This document shows positions 34,107-42,325 of a DNA stretch of 61,791 nucleotides, one piece after another. The position numbers and the translations under genes are program-made. How positions within the stretch are numbered: position 1 is the first letter of the stretch; each line of letters starts with the position of its first letter. The notes beneath the pieces are model-generated. The model searched no databases and had not been told where the DNA came from. It was given only the letters and a program-made list of their open reading frames with translations. The stretch comes from JACVRM01 sp036824245 (GTDB taxonomy: Bacteria > Actinomycetota > Thermoleophilia > Gaiellales > Gaiellaceae), in NCBI GenBank assembly GCA_036824245.1, contig DAITAO010000008.1:1-61791 (forward strand), in the 5' to 3' direction.

Positions 34107-35250
34107 GCCGCCGGCCCGTCGCCGCGTCGAACGACAGCAGGCGTCCGTCCGTGCGCACTGCGTGGACGCGATCGCCCCCGAACGCGAGCCCGACGACGGG
34201 CCGCCCGGCGTCGTAGGGCCCGCGGACACGGTTGTAGGCGGCGTCGTACGCCCAGATGCCGCGCGCGCCCGTGAAGTAGAGCGTCCGCCCGTCCTCCGAG
34301 AGGGCGCCGTTGGTGGTCTGCGGCAGCTTGCTAGGCGGGACGCCCTTCGCGGCGAAGCGAGCGTCATCCACGACCCGCCGCGTGGTGAGGTCGATCACCG
34401 CGACCGCGCCCAGCGCCGGATTCGCCGCATAGAGCCGCCGCCCATCCGGCGAGAGCGTCAGCGAGTAGCGCGTGAGCACGTCCCAGGAGCGCCCGGAGGG
34501 GAGGAAGATGCAACGCGGCCGACCTCGCCGGAGATCGAGCGCGTGCACGAAAGCCGCCCTCTCCTTCGGGACCACGTAGAGCGTCAACAGCCAGCGCCCG
34601 TCCGGCGACCCGAGCGCGCGAACAGCGACGCCCGCCATCACACCAGGCTCGTCCTCGCCCTTGAGGACGCGGTCGGCCAGTCGGCCGCGCTCGACGTTGT
34701 AGAGGCGTACGCGGTAGTTGGTGCCGCCGCGGAGGTACTCGACGAGAAACAGCCGCCGGCCGTCGGTGGAGACGGTCTCGACTTCCCACGAACCGCGGAG
34801 CACGATCGAGCGCACCACACTGCGGCGGCGCGCATCGAGCACATGGATTGCGGTCCGACGCATGGCGGCGTGTGTAAGCGTCAGGTAGCCGCCGTCGGCG
34901 GACACCGAGCTGATCCAGCCACGCCGCTGCAAGGCGAAGCGTGCGACGACCCGCCCGGTGCGCGTGTCGTAGCGTCCGATCGTCGTCGGCGTGTTGCGGC
35001 CCCGTGCCGTGAAGTACCAGCGGCCGTCGGCGCTCGCGAGCCCACCGTGGAGCGTGTAGCGCTCGCGGCCGCTCGTAGTGTCGTAGGCGACGAACGGCCC
35101 GCCGCGGCCGTACGGCTGCGCTGCCAGCAGGCCGGTGCCGGGCGGATTCACGCTCACGCCGTTGCAGGCACCAACGCAGCCGTCGCCGGAGGCCGTGGCG
35201 GGAACAAAGGCGAGAAGAGCAAGCAGGACGAGGGGCAGGGCGCGCTTCAT
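34096..35250 (-). CDS. Secreted beta-propeller protein (YncE-like)
   Basis: A 384-residue protein with a clear signal peptide (KRALPLVLLALLAFVPATAS) and a mature start containing two nearby cysteines (DGCVGACNG). Repeated blades of YVTN/YncE type follow (VSADGGYLTLTH, VSTDGRRLFLVEY, SPDGRRLYAANP, LSEDGRTLYFTG). ATG at 35250 follows GAGGAG at good spacing. It diverges from the ECF sigma factor gene, 168 bp apart. No enzymatic residues are recognised; it is probably an extracellular binding module. Confidence 0.78.
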   Translation of the reverse strand: MKRALPLVLLALLAFVPATASGDGCVGACNGVSVNPPGTGLLAAQPYGRGGPFVAYDTTSGRERYTLHGGLASADGRWYFTARGRNTPTTIGRYDTRTGRVVARFALQRRGWISSVSADGGYLTLTHAAMRRTAIHVLDARRRSVVRSIVLRGSWEVETVSTDGRRLFLVEYLRGGTNYRVRLYNVERGRLADRVLKGEDEPGVMAGVAVRALGSPDGRWLLTLYVVPKERAAFVHALDLRRGRPRCIFLPSGRSWDVLTRYSLTLSPDGRRLYAANPALGAVAVIDLTTRRVVDDARFAAKGVPPSKLPQTTNGALSEDGRTLYFTGARGIWAYDAAYNRVRGPYDAGRPVVGLAFGGDRVHAVRTDGRLLSFDAATGRRLRL

Positions 35251-35418
35251 GAGGGACTCCTCTCTGCGGTGACGCTGCTCTTACGGCCCGGACCGAGCAC
35301 GAGGTCCCGGGACCTGATCACGTGCTACGCACGTATTTCCGTCGTGGACCTCCCGCCGGGCGAGGCGCGTATCTCCGGCGATGAGACCGCGTCCGACGAG
35401 GCTCCTTATAGTCGGGGC

Positions 35419-35931
35419 ATGCGCCGCGACGAGCGCGCGTGGATACGGGGCGCGCAGAACGGGTCCGTTCCGGACCTCGAGCACCTCTTCCGCGTCCACT
35501 GGCCGCGCGCCTATCGGGCCGCGTACCTCATCGTGCACGATTCCGCAGCCGCCGAGGACATCGCTCAGGAGGCCTTCGTCGCCGCGGTGCGCGCTCTCGA
35601 CCGCTTCGACCGCCGCCGCCCCTTCACGCCGTGGCTGCACCGCATCGTCGCCAACCGCGCCATCGACTGGGCGCGGGCGCGTGCAGCGCGCGCGGAAGTG
35701 GCACTGCCCGAAGGCGCCGGTCCCGTTGCGCCCGAGCGTTCGTCGGGCGATCCGCAAGTGTTGGCGGCGGGCCTCGTGGAGCTGACCCCGGAGCACCGCG
35801 CAGTGATCGTCCTTCGCTACCTGCTCGACTACACGCCGGGCGAGATCGCGGAGCTCCTCGACCTGCCCCGAGGCACCGTCAACTCGCGCCTCCGGCGTGC
35901 GCTGGACCGACTCGAAGAGCGACTTCCATGA
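35419..35931 (+). CDS. ECF-family RNA polymerase sigma factor
   Basis: A 170-residue sigma-70 of the ECF type. Region 2 spans HLFRVHWPRAYRAAYLIVHD, EDIAQEAFVAAVRAL and FTPWLHRIVANRAIDWARAR; region 4 spans LTPEHRAVIVLRYLLDYTPG, EIAELLDLPRGTVNSRLRRA. ATG at 35419 gives a normal ECF length; the longer open frame upstream is antisense to the propeller gene. Its TGA overlaps the ATG of the next gene (ATGA), so that gene is coupled and is the natural candidate for its anti-sigma factor. Confidence 0.93.
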   Translation: MRRDERAWIRGAQNGSVPDLEHLFRVHWPRAYRAAYLIVHDSAAAEDIAQEAFVAAVRALDRFDRRRPFTPWLHRIVANRAIDWARARAARAEVALPEGAGPVAPERSSGDPQVLAAGLVELTPEHRAVIVLRYLLDYTPGEIAELLDLPRGTVNSRLRRALDRLEERLP

Positions 35932-37172
35932 GGGACGGCGACCTCAGCCGCCTGCTCGCGTCGGTGCCGATCCCCAGCGAGCTCGACGCGCGGCGGCGCA
36001 GCTGGACCGTGGTCCGCGCGTCGTTCGGCGCGCGCGAGCCCGTCGAGTTGGAGCCGCGCGGGCTGCTCCGCCCCGCGCTGGCCGTCGCAGCCGGTCTTCT
36101 GGTGCTCGTAGCAGCCGTGACCCCGCCTGGCCGCGCCGTCCTCAACGAGGTGCGAGACGCGATCGGTCGCGAGCAGGTGAGAGGCGTGCCCCAGGCAAAA
36201 CCGGTGCTCTTCTCGCTACCCGCGCCGGGCCGCCTACTCGTCGAGTCGGCGCGCGGCCCGTGGATCGTGCAGGCAGACGGCGTCAAGCGGCGGCTCGGCC
36301 CCTACAGGGAGGCGAGCTGGTCGCCCAACGGCGTCTTCGTGATCGCCTCGCGTGAGAACGAGCTCGTCGCCCTCGAGCCAAACGGCGCCGAGCGCTGGTC
36401 GATCGCGAAGCCGAACATCAAGTACCCGCGCTGGGGTGGTACTCGCGAGGACACGCGCGTCGCGTACCTGAGCGGCGACTCCCTGCGAGTCGTGGCCGGC
36501 GACAGCGAGGGCGATCGGCTGCTCGTGCCGCGGGTCGCCGACGTGGCGCCCGAGTGGAAGCCGACCGGGGAACACGTGCTCGCGTACGCGCTACCGGCTG
36601 GAAAGGTCGGGATTGCGGACGCCGAGACGGGCGAGGTGCTTGCGGGCTGGCTCCAGGCAGAGCCCGCGCAGCTGGCCTGGTCCTCGGACGGGAATTTCGT
36701 TGCAACCCGCAGCGCGCAGTCGATCACCATTCATTCTGCGCGGGGAGTGCTAGTGCGCAGCGTCGACCCCGTCCCGGCCGCCCAGCCGGGCAGGCTGGGC
36801 TCGAAGGCGGCCTCGCGGCTCGGAGACCGTGTCTTCGTGGACATGGCCTTCGCACCGGGCGGGGGCACCCTGGCCGCAGTGACGTATGACCCCACGGCCG
36901 GGCCGAGCGGCCGGAGCGCCGTCGTGCTCTACGAGCTGAACGGCCAGGCAGCGGTCGGAGTGGAGCTGTTCTCCGGCGGCGGCCGGATGACCGGAGTCGA
37001 GTGGTCGCCCGACGGCCGCTGGCTGGTAATCGCCTGGGAGAGTGCCGACCAGTGGGTGTTCATGCGTGCCGACGAAAGTAAGGTCGTCGCCCGTTCCTCG
37101 ATCACCGCTCAGCTCAACCGCGGTGCCGCCAACGCGCCATTTCCGACCCTAGCCGGCTGGTGCTGCCCCTGA
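35928..37172 (+). CDS. Membrane-anchored propeller protein, probable anti-sigma partner
   Basis: A 414-residue protein with a cytoplasmic N-terminus of about 40 residues (DLSRLLASVPIPSELDARRR), one membrane span (LLRPALAVAAGLLVLVAAVT) and an extracytoplasmic propeller with PD40-like blades (ASWSPNGVFVIASR, LAWSSDGNFVATR, VEWSPDGRWLVIAWE). It starts inside the sigma factor stop (ATGA). Gene position and topology are those of ECF anti-sigma factors, but no zinc-binding HxxxCxxC motif is present, so the role is inference. Confidence 0.75.
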   Translation: MRDGDLSRLLASVPIPSELDARRRSWTVVRASFGAREPVELEPRGLLRPALAVAAGLLVLVAAVTPPGRAVLNEVRDAIGREQVRGVPQAKPVLFSLPAPGRLLVESARGPWIVQADGVKRRLGPYREASWSPNGVFVIASRENELVALEPNGAERWSIAKPNIKYPRWGGTREDTRVAYLSGDSLRVVAGDSEGDRLLVPRVADVAPEWKPTGEHVLAYALPAGKVGIADAETGEVLAGWLQAEPAQLAWSSDGNFVATRSAQSITIHSARGVLVRSVDPVPAAQPGRLGSKAASRLGDRVFVDMAFAPGGGTLAAVTYDPTAGPSGRSAVVLYELNGQAAVGVELFSGGGRMTGVEWSPDGRWLVIAWESADQWVFMRADESKVVARSSITAQLNRGAANAPFPTLAGWCCP

Positions 37173-38479
37173 GATGGCTCGCCGTCGCGGCGGCGACAAC
37201 CGCCGCGCACTTCGCGGTTCTCGCAGCCCCGGCCGTCGCCTACCCCACCCCTCCGCGGCCGACGCCGGAGATGGCCGGCGCGCCGGCGCCCATCGGCACC
37301 GCTCCAATCGCGTGGCGGCGCTCCAGGTCGCTCGGCGTCCCATGGGAGGGCCGCCTTGTCGACGGGCTGCAGCTGCCCGCTGAAGGCACGCACTACTTCA
37401 CCTGGGATCCGGCACGGAAGCGCTCACCTAACCGGCCGGGACGACTCTGGACCAACGATCGCGTGCTGCGGATTGCCGTGCGTGTCGTCGCCGACTACGC
37501 CCGGAGCTTCCCGAACGCGCCCCGGCTGGGCATCGGCGACCTCAGCCGGCGGGAAGGCGGCCGGTTCGGCCCGCTGCACGTCTCACACCAGAACGGGCTC
37601 GATGTCGACATTTACTACCCCCGGCTCGACCGGCGGGAGCGTCCACCCCGCCGGCCGCAGCAGGTCGACCTGAGGCTCGCCCAGTGGCTCGTCGACAGGG
37701 TCATAAGCGCGGGCGCGAGCAAGGTGTTCGTCGGCCCCCACCTCAACTTGCGCGGGCCGAAGGACGTCGTCGCGCCGCTCTGGAATCACGACAACCACCT
37801 GCACGCACGCTTTCCGCAGAGCTTCCGGCGCACCCACGTGATCGGGCGATCGGCAGGCGGCCGCGCGCTCCGCGTGACGACGCTGGGCGACACCGGCGCG
37901 CCCCGCCGGCTGCTCGTGATCGGCTGCATCCACGGAAATGAGTGCGCTCTGACAGCTATCACCCGCCGCCTGCTCGGCCGACAGCCGCTCGAGCGAGCGA
38001 GCATCTCCGTCGTGCACACGCTGAATCCCGATGGCCGCCGCTTGGGGACGCGCGGCAACGCCCGCGGCGTCGACCTGAACCGCAACTTCGGGGCCGGCTG
38101 GCGTCCCCTTCCGCCGCCGACGTACTCCGGCCGGCGACCCTTCTCGGAGCCCGAGACGCGGGCCGCACGGCGGCTCCTGCGCGACCTGCGTCCGACCGTC
38201 ACCGTGTGGCTGCACCAGCCGCAGCGACTCGTGCGGGCCTGGGGGTCGAGCGTGCCCGCCGGGCGGCGCTATGCACGGCTCACCGGGATGCGCTTCAGCA
38301 GGCTGCGCTGGCCGCCGGGCAGCGCAGCGGGCTGGCAGAACACGCGCCTCGGCCAGACGTCGTTCGTGGTCGAGCTGCCGAACGGCGGCGTCTCCTCGGC
38401 GACGGTCGACGGGCACGTGCGGGCGCTCCTCACGCTCGCGCGAACTTCTCCGTCCTCCCGAGCGACTAAAGGACAGTGA
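37160..38479 (+). CDS. Secreted two-domain cell-wall peptidase: M74 (MepA-like) fused to M14
   Basis: A 439-residue exported protein. After a signal-like segment, about residues 60-225 match penicillin-insensitive murein endopeptidase: PLHVSHQNGLDVDIYYPRLD carries the His and Asp ligands and WNHDNHLHARFP the later His. From about 230 on lies a zinc carboxypeptidase/amidase domain of M14 type: IGCIHGNECA (His and Glu ligands), NPDGRRLGTRGNARGVDLNR then NFGAGW, and a terminal VVELPNGGVS with the catalytic Glu. It begins with GTG 37160 inside the end of the preceding gene, so the three genes from 35419 form an operon. Both domains point to peptidoglycan cleavage. Confidence 0.85.
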   Translation: MLPLRWLAVAAATTAAHFAVLAAPAVAYPTPPRPTPEMAGAPAPIGTAPIAWRRSRSLGVPWEGRLVDGLQLPAEGTHYFTWDPARKRSPNRPGRLWTNDRVLRIAVRVVADYARSFPNAPRLGIGDLSRREGGRFGPLHVSHQNGLDVDIYYPRLDRRERPPRRPQQVDLRLAQWLVDRVISAGASKVFVGPHLNLRGPKDVVAPLWNHDNHLHARFPQSFRRTHVIGRSAGGRALRVTTLGDTGAPRRLLVIGCIHGNECALTAITRRLLGRQPLERASISVVHTLNPDGRRLGTRGNARGVDLNRNFGAGWRPLPPPTYSGRRPFSEPETRAARRLLRDLRPTVTVWLHQPQRLVRAWGSSVPAGRRYARLTGMRFSRLRWPPGSAAGWQNTRLGQTSFVVELPNGGVSSATVDGHVRALLTLARTSPSSRATKGQ

Positions 38480-38696
38480 CGGCGCTCGAGCACGCCTACT
38501 GTTCGTGAAGCTTCCGGAGTTCAGCGCGTTTCGGCTCGTCTTCCGGGACTCTGGCGGGACACTCTGATTCGGCGATAAAGAGAATCGGCCGGATACGGGT
38601 CCTTGTCTCGATGGGCGCCAGCAGCGCCGGACCCTGGGCCAGCGCCTCGAAAGCGTGCGCGGGACGCCGCGCCTGCCCGGCGGCGTATATGCGTCG

Positions 38697-38957
38697 ATGA
38701 CGGCGCCCGAGATGGGAATTCCGCAGCACCAGCGGTACTGGCTCCGGAACTGTCACGGGTTCCGAGTCGACGGGCCCAGCGGGCATGTCGGCGTCGTGGA
38801 GGACGTGCTCTACGGGCAGAACCCGGCCGAGCCGGAGGCTCTGCTCCTGCGCGCCGGCTTCCTGCACCTCCGCCTGGAAGTCGTGCACATCGGCACCGTC
38901 AGGGCGATCGATCCGCGCCGGGAACGCATCACCATCACGGAGCCCGCCGTTGAGTAG
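38697..38957 (+). CDS. Small hypothetical protein, PRC-barrel-like
   Basis: An 86-residue soluble protein from ATG 38697 with beta-barrel-like strands: YWLRNCHGFRVDGPSGHVGV, VEDVLYGQNPAEPEALLLRA, HIGTVRAIDPRRERITITEP. The pattern resembles PRC-barrel/RimM-type small domains. The 217-bp gap upstream holds no gene and may contain its promoter. It ends nine bases before the selenocysteine-type peroxiredoxin and is probably co-transcribed with it. Confidence 0.6.
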   Translation: MTAPEMGIPQHQRYWLRNCHGFRVDGPSGHVGVVEDVLYGQNPAEPEALLLRAGFLHLRLEVVHIGTVRAIDPRRERITITEPAVE

Positions 38958-38966
38958 CCTGCGCGC

Positions 38967-39431
38967 GTGCTCGGCGCCGGCGACCGCATCCCTGACGCGA
39001 CGGTCTGGCTTGCGCCTCGCGAGTCGGCGCGTCTCGTCGAGCTCGTGGAGGAGGGGCCGGTGCTGCTCGTCTTCTACCTCTTCGACTGGTCCTCCACCTG
39101 AACGAGTGAAATGGAGCTCCTGCGTGACAGGAGCAAGGACTTCGAGGAGGCGGGCGTGCGGATCTTCGGGATCTCACGCGACTCGCCTTACACGCACATC
39201 GCCTGGCAGCAAGTGCTCGAAGCGAACTTCCCACTGCTGTCCGACTGGAACGCAGAGGCCGTGCGCGGGTTCGGCGTCGCCCAGACCTACCGAGGCATGA
39301 ATGACGTGGCCGAGCGGAGCGCCTTCCTGGTCGACGGCGGCGGTACGGTGCGCGGCGCATGGCGCTACGAGTCGAGCGAGCTGCCGAACGTGGAGGAGTT
39401 CGTCTCGGCCGCGCGAGCTTTGTCGGCCTAG
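38967..39431 (+). CDS. Selenocysteine-containing peroxiredoxin (UGA at the peroxidatic position)
   Basis: Reading through an in-frame TGA at 39099-39101 gives one continuous 154-residue AhpC/TSA-type peroxiredoxin. Before the TGA: GAGDRIPDATVWLAP and VLLVFYLFDWSST; after it: TSEMELLRDRSKDF, VRIFGISRDSPYTHIAWQQV, NFPLLSDWNAEAVRGFGVAQ, RSAFLVDGGGTVRGAW. The TGA falls exactly where family members have the peroxidatic Cys (FDWSST-U-TSEME), i.e. Sec45. A 7-bp hairpin follows at the spacing used by bacterial SECIS elements. No other Cys is present, so it would act as a 1-Sec enzyme with an external reductant. GTG 38967 is the start. It needs selA/B/C/D elsewhere in the genome. Confidence 0.85.
39099..39134 (+). 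promoter_or_regulatory. Candidate bacterial SECIS element after the UGA codon
   Basis: The UGA codon (39099-39101) is followed by 14 bases and then a perfect 7-bp stem GCTCCTG/CAGGAGC (39116-39122 and 39128-39134) with loop CGTGA. The loop lies 21 bases after the UGA and has G at its second position. Both fit the published bacterial SECIS rules (loop 16-37 nt downstream, G in the first two loop positions). Confidence 0.75.
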
Positions 39432-40999
39432 CCTGCGCCCTCTCGCTCGCGGCTGGAGCGCTCGCGACCTGGCCGGCGCTGCGCGACGCCGACGACGCCT
39501 TCCTCGCGCGCGCCGACCCCTCCTACGGCGAGCCTGCCGCCGGCGATCACCTGCAGCTCGGCTACTCGCTCTGGCTCGTCGGCCACCAGCTGGGCGGCCT
39601 CGACGCGCCCTGGCGCGATCCGTATTCTTTCCAGCCGGAGGCCGAGCCTGCGCTCAACCTCCAAGGGTGGCTCTTCGGGCTGCCTTACTGGCCGCTCGAC
39701 GTCTTGCTCGGACAGGTCGGAGCCTGGAATGTCTTCCTTCTGCTCACCTACGTGCTCGCCGGGGGTCTCGCCTGCGCCTGGCTGCGCGCGCTCGGCCTCT
39801 CGCGCGGCGCTGCTCTAGTCGGCGGGCTCGCCTTCGCGCTGGCGCCGTACCGCGTGGCGCAGAGCACCGGTCATCTGCTGGGACCGATCTCGGCGCTGCT
39901 GCCTCTGGCCCTGCTCGGGGTCGAGCGCGCGCGGAGCGGCTCGGCCGTCTGGCTCGCGGCCGGCGGCGCGGCTCTCGTTGCACTGCCCCTCGCAGGCCAG
40001 CTCCACCTCGCGCTCGGCGCCATCCCGCTTGTCGCCGCGTACGGCGCCGTGCGTCTGCGGAGCCGCGCAGCTCTGGTCGGCGTCGCGGTTATCGCAGTGC
40101 TCGCGATGGCTGCGGGCTTCGCGGTGCAGCGGGCCGTGATCGACGGGTCCGTCGCAGAGGAGGGACGGTCGCTCGACGAGGTGGCGGCCTTCTCGGCCCA
40201 CTGGAGCGACCTGGTCTCGCGCGACGTCGAGCAGATCGAGGAGTTCGTCCTGCTCGGCTGGGCGACGCCGCTGCTCGCGGTCGGAGGCCTCGCGGCTCTG
40301 ATCGCGGCACGAAGGCCCGCGCTTGCCGCGCTGCTTACCGTCGCGAGCGTCGTCCCGACCCTCCTCGCGCTGGGCACCAACCTGCCCCTCTACGAGACGC
40401 TCTGGGACGTCCTACCTCCCCTCCGCTACCCACGCGTCCCCGAGCGGCTCATGCCGATCGCGTGTCTAGGGATCGCAGCTCTGGTGGCCTTCGCAGTCGA
40501 CCGGGTACGGATCCGCGCAACGCTTTTTGTTGCGCTAGTACTCGTCGCCGCCGATCTGCGCGTAGGAGTCGAGCTGTACCAGCCTGCCGCGGCCGACGAA
40601 GAGAGCGCGGCGTACGCGACGCTCGACCGCCAGCCTCGTAGCGGCCGGGTCGTGGAGCTGCCGGTTTTCCTGCCCGAGCGGCACTACAGCTCGGTGTACC
40701 TCTCGTATCTCCGGCAAGCGCCGCGTGAACGCCCCGGCGGGTACTCGTCCGTCGCTCCGCAGCCTGCCGACGCCGTAGCGCGGCTGCTCGTGCCGCTCAA
40801 CTGCGGCGCCTGGAGCCCGGCGATCGCACGCCGGCTCGCGGAGCTCGGCGTCGTCTACGTGACCCTGCATGGCGGGCTGTACGCGGACCCCGCCGTCCCC
40901 GACTGCCTGAGGCGCGCGCAGCGCGTGCTCGAACGGCACGGCTTCCGGGAGCTGGCCGCCGACCGCCCTGTCGTGCTCCTGGGCCTGCCACGCAGATGA
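39359..40999 (+). CDS. Multi-span membrane protein, GT-C/YfhO-like
   Basis: A 546-residue protein with about ten to twelve hydrophobic segments and a C-terminal soluble part with HHGGLY-like loops. Features such as DPSYGEPAAGDHLQLGYSLW early on and TNLPLYETLWDVLPPLRYPR, VPERLMPIACLGIAALVAFA later recall GT-C glycosyltransferase or YfhO-like membrane proteins that use lipid-linked sugars. No catalytic residue can be assigned. ATG at 39359 is the only in-frame start before the first span, so it overlaps the peroxiredoxin gene by 73 bp in another frame. Confidence 0.72.
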   Translation: MALRVERAAERGGVRLGRASFVGLACALSLAAGALATWPALRDADDAFLARADPSYGEPAAGDHLQLGYSLWLVGHQLGGLDAPWRDPYSFQPEAEPALNLQGWLFGLPYWPLDVLLGQVGAWNVFLLLTYVLAGGLACAWLRALGLSRGAALVGGLAFALAPYRVAQSTGHLLGPISALLPLALLGVERARSGSAVWLAAGGAALVALPLAGQLHLALGAIPLVAAYGAVRLRSRAALVGVAVIAVLAMAAGFAVQRAVIDGSVAEEGRSLDEVAAFSAHWSDLVSRDVEQIEEFVLLGWATPLLAVGGLAALIAARRPALAALLTVASVVPTLLALGTNLPLYETLWDVLPPLRYPRVPERLMPIACLGIAALVAFAVDRVRIRATLFVALVLVAADLRVGVELYQPAAADEESAAYATLDRQPRSGRVVELPVFLPERHYSSVYLSYLRQAPRERPGGYSSVAPQPADAVARLLVPLNCGAWSPAIARRLAELGVVYVTLHGGLYADPAVPDCLRRAQRVLERHGFRELAADRPVVLLGLPRR

Positions 41000-41044
41000 G
41001 CCTTAACGGGGCCCTTTACGCGACGCCTGCTCTACTAACGCGTG

Positions 41045-41995
41045 ATGAGGCGCTGCCTGCTGCTGGCCGTGGGCGCGCTGCTCGCGCTCCCGGCGAACGC
41101 GTGGGCAGCCGAGATCGTCCGCGAGGACCGCGAGGGGCGCCCGATGCGGTTCGACGTGCGGGTTGGCGGCACCGATGTCGACTGGTTCGCCGGCCTGTTG
41201 CGGCGTGCTGCACACGCCGACGAGATCGCCGACGTGACCGTCCGGCTCGTGTCTCGCAACGAGCTCGCGTCGACCTGCGGGCGCTTCGCACGTGGCTGCT
41301 ACCGGCTGAGGCACGGCGGTGCCGGCGTGGTCGTGGTTTCCGCCGAGCGAAGCGCGTCCAACGCCCACACCTTTCTCCACGAGTACGGCCACCACGTCGA
41401 CCGCGGCCTCTCCAACGGGCGCCTCCGTGAGCCGAACGGCGGACGCTTCTGGTGGCAGGCTCGCGGCATGGCGCGGCTACGTGCTCTCCGTAGCGTCGCG
41501 AGCAACTACCGCCTGGGCTGGGATCGCTCGGTCGCCGAGATCTTCGCCGAGGATTACGCGCGGATCACGGTCGGCGGCAGGTTCCGGATCTCGTGGCTCC
41601 GGCCGCCTGACGCGTTCGTACGGCGCGCGATCCTGGCCGATCTCGGTTTGACGAGCCCGCCCGCGGGCCTCCCGCGAGAGCCTCAGGTCCGCAATCTGCT
41701 GCTCTCGGCCGCCGGCACTCTTGAGCCGGGCGAACGCGAAACGTTGCGGTTCGGTCTGCTCGGCCCCGGTCGCCGCGCCGTCTTCACGGCCCGTCTGAGC
41801 GGCCCGGACACGCGGGGCCGTCTCGAGATCACTTGTGCCGGCAGAGCGAGGTCGCGTCCGCTTGCTCCCGGCCAGGGGAGTGCGACCCTCGACGTCCGCA
41901 ACCTGCCACCCGGCCGGTGCACGGCGAGCGTCGTAAGCACCACCGCCGTCGCCGTGCGCTTCGACGTGCGGCTGCGCGTGTCGCTGCCGGTCTGA
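41045..41995 (+). CDS. Secreted HEXXH metalloprotease-like protein
   Basis: A 316-residue exported protein with signal peptide MRRCLLLAVGALLALPANA and cleavage near WAA. A zinc-binding motif is present in TFLHEYGHHVDRGL (HEYGH), with a plausible third ligand in VAEIFAEDYARIT about 60 residues later. The last 100 residues form a beta-rich domain (GTLEPGERETLRFGLLGPGR) resembling accessory binding domains. It cannot be placed in a named peptidase family with confidence. Start: ATG 41045, with an adjacent GTG at 41042. A strong hairpin follows its stop. Confidence 0.72.
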   Translation: MRRCLLLAVGALLALPANAWAAEIVREDREGRPMRFDVRVGGTDVDWFAGLLRRAAHADEIADVTVRLVSRNELASTCGRFARGCYRLRHGGAGVVVVSAERSASNAHTFLHEYGHHVDRGLSNGRLREPNGGRFWWQARGMARLRALRSVASNYRLGWDRSVAEIFAEDYARITVGGRFRISWLRPPDAFVRRAILADLGLTSPPAGLPREPQVRNLLLSAAGTLEPGERETLRFGLLGPGRRAVFTARLSGPDTRGRLEITCAGRARSRPLAPGQGSATLDVRNLPPGRCTASVVSTTAVAVRFDVRLRVSLPV

Positions 41996-42000
41996 ATCGA

Positions 42001-42034
42001 GTGACCCGGAGCGGCGCACGCCGCCCCGGGTCAC
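42001..42034. terminator. Long hairpin terminator between convergent genes
   Basis: Outer stem GTGACCCGG with CCGGGTCAC (9 bp) and inner stem GCGGCG with CGCCGC (6 bp), separated by a one-to-two-base bulge. It is placed 6 bp past the metalloprotease-like stop and 16 bp before the stop of the convergent small protein gene. It should terminate both. Confidence 0.78.
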
Positions 42035-42049
42035 CTGAGGGGTCCTCTG

Positions 42050-42298
42050 CTAGAGGTCCGCCGCTGCCGCGGAGCCGTCCTCACGCTCCGGGCAGTCGCC
42101 CCCGGATTGAGCATTCCCCTCGCCCTCGTTCTGGATGTACGCGGCAACCGGGTCCTCGCTCGCGCCCGAGTCGCTCGAGGCGGACGAGCTGGACGAGCCG
42201 GCCAGCGCCGTTGCGGCCCAGATGGCGGCAACGACGAGCGCCAGGGCGACGACGCCGATCAGCGCGCGTGGGCGGACGTTGCGGGTTGCGTGCTCCAT
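42050..42298 (-). CDS. Small membrane-anchored or exported protein
   Basis: An 82-residue protein with a basic N-terminus, one hydrophobic segment (ALIGVVALALVVAAIWAATA) and a Ser-rich then acidic tail (GSSSSSASSDSGASEDPVAA) ending with a lone Cys-containing stretch. A very strong ribosome binding site (AAAGGAGGT) precedes ATG 42298. It lies 27 bp after the preceding exported-protein gene, at the end of the run that includes the MprAB-like system. Function unknown. Confidence 0.72.
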   Translation of the reverse strand: MEHATRNVRPRALIGVVALALVVAAIWAATALAGSSSSSASSDSGASEDPVAAYIQNEGEGNAQSGGDCPEREDGSAAAADL

Positions 42299-42325
42299 GG
42301 CTTCACCTCCTTTCGGGTAGCGGGG

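Noticed and set aside
34162..35418. Open frame upstream of the sigma factor start
   Set aside because: It lies antisense to the propeller gene and lacks any sigma-factor similarity; the ECF family length fits ATG 35419.
39099..39101. The TGA as a simple nonsense mutation in a peroxiredoxin pseudogene
   Set aside because: The rest of the gene is undamaged, the stop falls exactly on the catalytic position, and a fitting hairpin follows; chance is unlikely, though Sec machinery must be confirmed.
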